DNA from: Bacillota bacterium
GTDB lineage: Bacteria > Bacillota > Sulfobacillia > JAJYWN01
Direction of reading: 5' to 3'
NCBI GenBank assembly: GCA_021791495.1
Contig: JAJYWN010000021.1
Coordinates: 1-64,000, forward strand
DNA length: 64,000 nt
Shown here: positions 58,991 through 64,000 of the stretch, piece after piece
How positions within the stretch are numbered: the first letter of the stretch is position 1
Layout: every line of letters begins with the position of its first letter
The notes under the pieces: model-generated
What the model was told of the DNA's origin: nothing
The model's database searches: none
The model's input: only the letters and a program-made list of their open reading frames with translations
Translations under genes and position numbers: made by a program

Positions 58991-59697
58991 CTAAGTGAGC
59001 GCCGCAGAAGCGGTATCTGAGAGTTCATTGCCCTGTGTCAGAGCTCTTACAACATGAATGGTCGGAAAAGCGGATACTTACCGCTTAGTAACCATCTGGA
59101 ATCCCGGCCGGATGGCATAGTTATGTAATCTAGTTCCCTCGCTAGAGCGCATTTGGAGCCCTTGAGGGAGGGAAGGTGTCCGGGTTTCCGGACGGTTTGG
59201 CGCCCCCCGGCCCAATATACATCCGGAAAACCGACCTTTAGCCCTGAGACTTTGTACTCCTCTAGCACAAACTCGCAGCTGACAGCATGCCTGAAGGACA
59301 CCTGTCCGCGCTTTCGCCACCACGGTCCCAAGAACACTCCAAATGGGCTAGACAACTGGGGTTTTGCGGCGATCACCGCGGAGGGCTCTGGCGTCGGCCA
59401 GGGCCCTTTCACCTTGAATGTTTGGTGGAAGCCTCCCGGGCGGCCGCCAGGACCAGAGGCACCTACCTGTCTAGCCAGTATCACCGACTGGCGGTCCGCG
59501 GGGCTGCCAAACGGATCTAGCGCTTGGGCTTTAGAGTGAGCCTGGAGCAAGTCGCTCAAGACCACGGTTTCCTATTTTCGGAGCAGAAGGGGCCGCACCA
59601 CCGACGCCGAACGTGGTGAAGAGACCCGCGCAAGGCTACACCACCGGCGGTCTCGACAAAGCCGTGGAAGGTTCACGGGCTTTCGGCGAGGGGAGGG
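58991..59697. repeat. Gene-free region with repeat cluster B
   Basis: Three copies of the palindrome family seen at 34875-35039 occur here: 59061-59077 (diverged), 59178-59193 (inverted orientation) and 59221-59234. The last is followed by the exact CCGACCTTTAGCCC (59231-59244) found in cluster A. Open frames cross the region on both strands, but none shows a start site, family motif or codon pattern that I trust. I see no gene between here and 59698. Confidence 0.55.
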
Positions 59698-60591
59698 GTG
59701 GCCCTGTCAAACCTGCACCGTCTGCAGTGGATCGACCTACAACTCCGGACCGGTAACTACCCCAACGCCGGCCAGGTCTCGGCCCGGTTCGAGATCTCGC
59801 GACGCCAGGCCCTGCGGGATTTCGAGTACATGCGCGATTCCCTCGGCGCGCCCATCGAGTACTCCGCCGCCCGCCGCGGCTTCTTCTACACGTCAGAGAC
59901 TTTCACCCTCCCGGGGCCTTAGATCAGCCCGGAGCAAAGCTCGGTCCTCGGCCACTTGGCCGACTACTACACCCTGGCCGCCCATAGCGACAGCCGGTTT
60001 GCGGACACCTACGCCGGGATGGCCGGACTGTTTCGCAGGCTTGGGAGCTTCGGAAGCGGTGCTGGCGAGAATGGCGGCAAGGCCAGCCGCACGGGCACCA
60101 GCAAGGGCACCAGCAAGGGCACCGGCCAGGGCGCCGGTAAGGGCGCCGGACCCTCCTTCGTTCTTCCCTACCACCTTCCCTACCACGCCACCCTCTTGCC
60201 GACAGGCCGGAGAGCCGGCGCGGGAGCGGATGTGACGCCCGTGCCGACACCCTCCTCTCTCCTGCCCTACGTCCGCGGCCGGGCCGCCGAGGATGGCGCG
60301 CTGGCATGCGAATTCACCGACCCTACCGAATTCGTGACGGCCGTCCTGACCACCCGCCCAGCTTACCGCATCGAGTGGCCTGGATGGCTCCGTACCCGGC
60401 TGGCCGGCCGCCTGGAGGAAATCGCGCGACTGCAGTTTGGGGTGACACTCTGTGTCACTCCTACCCTGGTATCTTCGGGGCGTGGGACCGCGGCGGGCCG
60501 AAACGGCCCGACCGTCGCCGCGGCAGCCGAAGGTGCTCAGCCCGAAGCCGCCCAAGGTGCCCGGCGTCCCCAGACAGGAAGGAATGAACCA
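59698..60591 (+). pseudogene. HTH/WYL-type regulator gene interrupted by an in-frame TAG
   Basis: The first 74 codons (59698-59919) encode a helix-turn-helix of the WYL-regulator type (LHRLQWIDLQLRTGNYPNAG, ISRRQALRDFEYMRDSLGAP). TAG at 59920-59922 interrupts it. The same frame continues with the expected family sequence (SPEQSSVLGHLADYYTLAA, and later YRIEWPGWLRTRLAGRLEEI). A GTSK-type 12-bp repeat encodes a Gly/Lys-rich insert near 60090-60150. No stop separates it from the next gene, so the natural end may also be lost. It is either a pseudogene or a read-through gene. Confidence 0.65.
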
Positions 60592-61575
60592 ATGACAGAG
60601 CTTCCCGCCCGCTTTACCTGTGCTTGGAACAGCTATGTCGGCGCCGTGCACGGAGCGCTGACGGCGGCCGGCCTGACCGAGCGTGACTTCACCGACCTGA
60701 TGGGCCTGACGGGAATGGCCTTCCACCTCATCATGCACGAGGAGTGCTGCCCCAGCTCGGTGACGATGTACCCATGGACCGAGGAGCACCTGACTGCCTT
60801 GGACCGGATCGGTGTCTTGTCTGAGGCCTGGACGGTGATGCCGGACTCGGTTACCTACGAGGCGGCCCGCCGCCGCGCCACACTGAACATCAAGGCATCG
60901 CTGGACAGTGGCCTGCCCGTCATCTTGTGGGGGGTCGACACCGCTGAATTTGGCGTCGTCCACGGGTACGATGACGGCGACGGCGTTTTCCTTGTCGACG
61001 GGTGCTGGCGTATGGGCACGCGGGGCACTCCCAGCAACCCCATCCTCTACGAGAACGTGGGCCGCTCCTGCCACGTCCCCATCCTCTTCTACCAGAATCC
61101 GGTCGAGAGAGTCGCGTTCGACGAAGGGCGGGCATACCGCGAATCCCTTCTGTACTACGCCCAGCACATGAGCAGCCCCGCCCACTTCGGCCCGGCTTAC
61201 AAGGGAGGGCTCTCCGCCTACGATAACTGGTTGCGCGCCCTGGAGGGCGGGAAGTTCATCCCCTTCGGCGTGCGCTATAACGGCACGGTCTATGCGGAGT
61301 CCAAGGATGCGGCGGCTGCCTACGTCGCCCGCCTGGCGGAGAATTGGGACCCGGCGCTGCGTCCGACCGCCAAGACCTTCGCCCAGGTGGCTGCCGTCTA
61401 CGCCGAGATGATGAGGGTGCTGGGCCACAGCCCGGCCGAGGGGAAGGTCGATCTGGGTGCGCCGGTCACCGACCGGCAGGTGGCAGACCTCACCCCCTTG
61501 GTGCGGCAGGCGAAGCTGCTGGAAGGCACCGCCGTGAGGCAAGTCCAGGAGTTCCTGGCGAAGGAGCGGGCGTAA
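60592..61575 (+). CDS. BtrH-like N-terminal-domain protein
   Basis: A 327-residue protein resembling the BtrH N-terminal family (named after butirosin biosynthesis acyl-transfer): an early FTCAWNSYVGAVHGALTAAG segment, MTGMAFHLIMHEECCPSS-like region, then GLPVILWGVDTAEFGVVHGY and a late helical DNWLRALEGGKF part. Members are cysteine-peptidase-like and often sit beside WYL regulators, as here. The ATG at 60592 has AGGAAGG upstream, so it can be translated alone although the frame is open from the regulator. Substrate unknown. The catalytic Cys is not certain. Confidence 0.65.
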   Translation: MTELPARFTCAWNSYVGAVHGALTAAGLTERDFTDLMGLTGMAFHLIMHEECCPSSVTMYPWTEEHLTALDRIGVLSEAWTVMPDSVTYEAARRRATLNIKASLDSGLPVILWGVDTAEFGVVHGYDDGDGVFLVDGCWRMGTRGTPSNPILYENVGRSCHVPILFYQNPVERVAFDEGRAYRESLLYYAQHMSSPAHFGPAYKGGLSAYDNWLRALEGGKFIPFGVRYNGTVYAESKDAAAAYVARLAENWDPALRPTAKTFAQVAAVYAEMMRVLGHSPAEGKVDLGAPVTDRQVADLTPLVRQAKLLEGTAVRQVQEFLAKERA

Positions 61576-61632
61576 GAGTCGATAGCGCGGGCACTTGTGG
61601 CCCTCAGCCGGCGGCCATGGAACGGTGCTTGC

Positions 61633-62244
61633 CTACCTCTTTCGGTTCCGGGCTCTGAACCGCCGCACCTTCATCAGATTCCCGCAGGTGTCGTCCTGGC
61701 ACCAGCGGCGGGTATGGCCGTGGCTCTCGTCATAGAAGAACCACCCGCAATCGGGGTTCTCGCAGATTCTGAGGCGGCGCGGATCCCGGTTCGCCAAGAC
61801 GTCGGCGAAGGAAGCGGCGATGGCCGCCGTGACCGCCTCCCATCCCTCGGTGAGCGGGACGCGGCGCAGTTCATAGCCCTTGGCTACGCTCTCGCCGGCT
61901 CCGTGGCCTTGGTCGTCGGCACCGGGGCGACCGAAAACCTCTCTCCCTGTCCTCATCAGAACCCGGGTTTCCGGCGCCGCCGCCAAGACGCTGTTGAGAG
62001 CGGAAATGTCGTCCGGGCTGGGCTCCCCACCGGCGATGACGGCCTCCGTCATCCGGCGGAGCAGGGTCCGTAACGAGCGAAGGGCTTCACGCTGGGGCTG
62101 TTCGATCGGCGTGGGCTGGGGCAGGCCCCAGGCCTTCAAGAAACCCTCCACGAAACCCGGCCGCTCCAAGCGGTCCTCGGTCCGGCCGCTGCCGCGGTAG
62201 TCGTGCCAATCGCTGTTCAGCAGATCCGTAAAGGCAAATTCCAA
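61633..62244 (-). CDS. CGNR zinc-finger (ABATE-domain) transcriptional regulator
   Basis: A 203-residue protein. The N-terminal ~135 residues fit the stress-type ABATE domain (FAFTDLLNSDWHDYRG start). The C-terminus is a CGNR zinc finger: CENPDCGWFFYDESHGHTRRWCQ followed by CGN at DTCGNLMKVRRFR, with four Cys and a basic end for DNA contact. Such regulators are common in G+C-rich bacteria and usually control a neighbouring exporter or hydrolase; the MFS gene just upstream on the same strand is the natural candidate. It ends 57 bases from the convergent BtrH-like gene. Confidence 0.85.
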   Translation of the reverse strand: MEFAFTDLLNSDWHDYRGSGRTEDRLERPGFVEGFLKAWGLPQPTPIEQPQREALRSLRTLLRRMTEAVIAGGEPSPDDISALNSVLAAAPETRVLMRTGREVFGRPGADDQGHGAGESVAKGYELRRVPLTEGWEAVTAAIAASFADVLANRDPRRLRICENPDCGWFFYDESHGHTRRWCQDDTCGNLMKVRRFRARNRKR

Positions 62245-62396
62245 AGCCCGTAACCCCCAATTATGCCATTGACACCTTACACCAGAGGCGATAGCCTAAG
62301 CTCAGCACGTAACTATCTTACCATGTTTTAGGTGTTACAGAATGAGAAAATCCTCGGCGTAGGCGAGCTGGTCTTTCCGCACTAACCTCGCATTGA

Positions 62397-63683
62397 TCAA
62401 GAAGAGGGGTCCGCTGCCCGCCGGCGCATGGTCAGGCTGAAACGCGAAGAAACCGCCAGTACGGCCCCGCTGATCCAGAACACCGGCGCCAGCCCGAGCC
62501 AGGTGGACAGGAACCCGAACAGAACCGGGCTGGCCGACTGGCCCAGCCGGTTGCCCATCAGCCGTAGGGCCAGAGCCTGCCCGCGCCGGTCCTCGTCGGT
62601 CGCCTCGGACACCATGACCATGGTGAGCGGCTGCGCCAGTCCCAAACCGAACCCTGCCAGCAAGGCGATGAGCACGATGGCGGCGACGTGCCTTCCCACC
62701 CCGAACAGCGCGATGCCAAGTCCGCCCACCACCAGGCTCGCCACCAGCAGGGCCGGACGGCCAAACAGACGGGTCAGCCGGCCCATGAACGGCCGTATCA
62801 CCGTGGTGGAACCGTTCCGCAGCGAAAGAGCCAGCCCGATGGTGGTAGTCGAAAGGCCGATCTGTTTCCCATAGAGCGGGAAGTAGGTGGTCAGCACGTC
62901 CATGGCGAAAAGCGCCGCCACGCCGATGTAAATGGCCGAGGAAACCATGGGTTCCCTCAAAAGGGCGAAGGTCGACCACATTCCGCCGGCCGTCTGCACC
63001 CGGGCGGCGCCCGCGGCGACGGCGGCGGCCGAGTTCCTTGACCGCGCCGGCATCAGGAATGCCAGGAACAAGGCCACGGCGCTCAAGGCGGATCCGGCGA
63101 AGAAGGCCGCCCGCAGACCCCAAGTATCGCTGATCCAACCGCCGACCAACGGCCCTATCGACTGCCCAGCGGCGACGATGAAGAAAAGGAGGCCGACATA
63201 ATCCTCGCGTCTGGCGCCGGTCGCCCCCAGAGTCACCTGTGACTGGTACCCCACTTGCCCGAATAGCTGCCCGACTCCGGTCAGCGTCTGCAGGAGGAGC
63301 AGGGCGCTCCAGTGAGTGGCAAAAGGCAGTCCAGTCAGTCCGATGAACAAAGCAATCGACCCGAGGATGGCCGCCGTCTTCGGGCTATGCTCGTCCGACA
63401 CGCGGCCTGCCGTCAGGGCCAACACCAGTTGCACCAGATTCAGGCCGCCGGCAATGAACCCCACCTGGACGTTGCTGGCCCCTAGTTCTGAAGCCCTCAG
63501 GGAGACCAGGGGGCGAGTGGCGAACTGGGCCATCTGCTGGATGCAGCCCAAGGCAAACACGGGCAGCAAGGGATGGAAGGCCCGGTGACGCTTGCTGTTT
63601 TTGGCGTCGTCGTTGCTGCTATAAGAGGTTGAACTCCGGCTATGTCCGGTCAAGGGTCGTCCTCCAAGGTTTGGACGGAACAT
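62397..63683 (-). CDS. MFS transporter
   Basis: A 428-residue protein with about 12 membrane segments. The loop between segments 2 and 3 reads AGRVSDEHSPKTA, a variant of the family motif; LGATGARREDYVGLLF and the later GRLTRLFGRPALL fit the central and second-half loops. The first ~35 residues are polar and Ser-rich. It resembles drug-efflux MFS proteins more than sugar carriers. It differs from the MFS protein at 2807-4075. The region between its stop and the regulator gene (62245-62396) contains no gene. Confidence 0.85.
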   Translation of the reverse strand: MFRPNLGGRPLTGHSRSSTSYSSNDDAKNSKRHRAFHPLLPVFALGCIQQMAQFATRPLVSLRASELGASNVQVGFIAGGLNLVQLVLALTAGRVSDEHSPKTAAILGSIALFIGLTGLPFATHWSALLLLQTLTGVGQLFGQVGYQSQVTLGATGARREDYVGLLFFIVAAGQSIGPLVGGWISDTWGLRAAFFAGSALSAVALFLAFLMPARSRNSAAAVAAGAARVQTAGGMWSTFALLREPMVSSAIYIGVAALFAMDVLTTYFPLYGKQIGLSTTTIGLALSLRNGSTTVIRPFMGRLTRLFGRPALLVASLVVGGLGIALFGVGRHVAAIVLIALLAGFGLGLAQPLTMVMVSEATDEDRRGQALALRLMGNRLGQSASPVLFGFLSTWLGLAPVFWISGAVLAVSSRFSLTMRRRAADPSS

Positions 63684-63749
63684 TTCCCCTGCCCGGCGCA
63701 GACTCCTCCTTCCTTGTGGGCGTTTGAACCACTCTCACCAGTGGAGCAT

Positions 63750-63962
63750 CTAGCGGCGCAGATCTTCCTTCAAACGCTGGAACTCGTCCCGGCTAATTTC
63801 GCCGCGGGCGTATCGTTCTTCGATGATGTCCAAGGCGGCCCGGCCACCGCCGCCTCCCTGACGGAGGACACCGGCGTTGGCGCCGCCACCGAAGCGTGGC
63901 GCGAGGGCCCACACGAACAGGAAGATGAGCCCAAGGGGGATCGCCCACATCGCCAGCGTCAT
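63750..63962 (-). CDS. Small SHOCT-domain membrane protein
   Basis: About 70 residues: one membrane helix (about 5-25), a Gly-rich linker, and a C-terminal SHOCT motif (LDIIEERYARGEISRDEFQRLKEDL), a short oligomerisation helix found at the end of many small membrane proteins. I chose the ATG at 63962 with GGGGGG upstream; a TTG at 63965 precedes it. The window ends 38 bases upstream, so an operon partner cannot be seen. Confidence 0.75.
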   Translation of the reverse strand: MTLAMWAIPLGLIFLFVWALAPRFGGGANAGVLRQGGGGGRAALDIIEERYARGEISRDEFQRLKEDLRR

Positions 63963-64000
63963 CAATACCCCCCACCAGCCGCCCGCGCCGCCCCAACCTG

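Noticed and set aside
59047-59565. 172-codon minus-strand and 128-codon plus-strand frames in the gap after the second RRM gene
   Set aside because: Neither has a ribosome site or recognisable domain, and both cross the repeat cluster.
62335-63138. Long open frame opposite or shifted to the second MFS gene
   Set aside because: It overlaps the MFS gene in another frame on the same strand, is Gly/Arg/Pro-rich without family motifs, and has no ribosome site.
1-64000. CRISPR arrays, transposases and prophage genes
   Set aside because: No regularly spaced repeats with unique spacers, no DDE or serine/tyrosine recombinase motifs and no phage structural genes were found on either strand.

Overview
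The window is about 64 kb of G+C-rich bacterial chromosome with no rRNA, tRNA, CRISPR array or intact insertion sequence that I can recognise. The likely source is a G+C-rich Bacillota (Firmicutes) lineage. Supporting signs are strong AGGAGG-type ribosome binding sites, GTG and TTG starts, a heterodimeric Firmicutes-type ABC exporter, a KimA-type potassium permease, a Cys-rich coat-like protein and a PadR regulator. This placement is inference; no marker gene settles it. Many proteins carry Gly/Ala-rich inserts, which look like a habit of this genome.

Layout. 0.2-5 kb: a VapBC pair with a clear operator, a lone S24-type peptidase domain, a nitrilase, an MFS transporter and a nucleotidyltransferase-fold protein. 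5.3-13.5 kb: a three-gene glutamate-synthase-like operon. A fused glutaminase/GXGXG subunit and a ferredoxin/FMN subunit sit with a 1248-residue protein that joins a GlcD-type FAD domain, several Fe-S motifs and a second FMN barrel. 13.7-20.5 kb: hemolysin III-type protein, DUF692/MNIO protein, M14 carboxypeptidase, Cys-rich protein, MmgE/PrpD protein, second VapBC, DUF59 protein. 20.6-29.1 kb: PadR regulator with a truncated EamA gene, heterodimeric ABC exporter, KimA permease, GNAT, M42 peptidase. 29.1-33 kb: an ABC-2 transporter block of visibly lower G+C, bounded by the M42 gene and a diverged copy of its 3' end. 33-40.4 kb: Fic protein, decayed SDR gene, repeat cluster, small ORF with terminator, DRG-like GTPase, large LuxR regulator, RRM protein.

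40.5-49.7 kb holds an eight-gene minus-strand operon: a GntR(FCD)-HMGL-like fusion, LeuC/LeuD-like aconitase subunits, MmgE/PrpD, TctC-TctB-TctA importer and an isocitrate-lyase-family enzyme. Together they could import, build, isomerise and cleave a branched tri- or dicarboxylic acid. At 49.9-53.6 kb is a probable thiophilic-metal module: an ArsR regulator with a Cys-repeat tail, M28 peptidase, CCG-rich small protein and PF03773-type permease. At 53.6-58.4 kb come a creatininase-type hydrolase, enolase-superfamily enzyme, M20 amidohydrolase and HigBA pair. The end holds a second RRM gene, more repeats, an interrupted HTH/WYL regulator running into a BtrH-like protein, a CGNR regulator, an MFS transporter and a SHOCT protein.

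The best candidates for undescribed biology are the rewired glutamate synthase operon, the regulator-enzyme fusion with its carboxylate operon, and the Cys-repeat ArsR module. Gene functions are read from motifs and remembered family patterns; no database search was possible.
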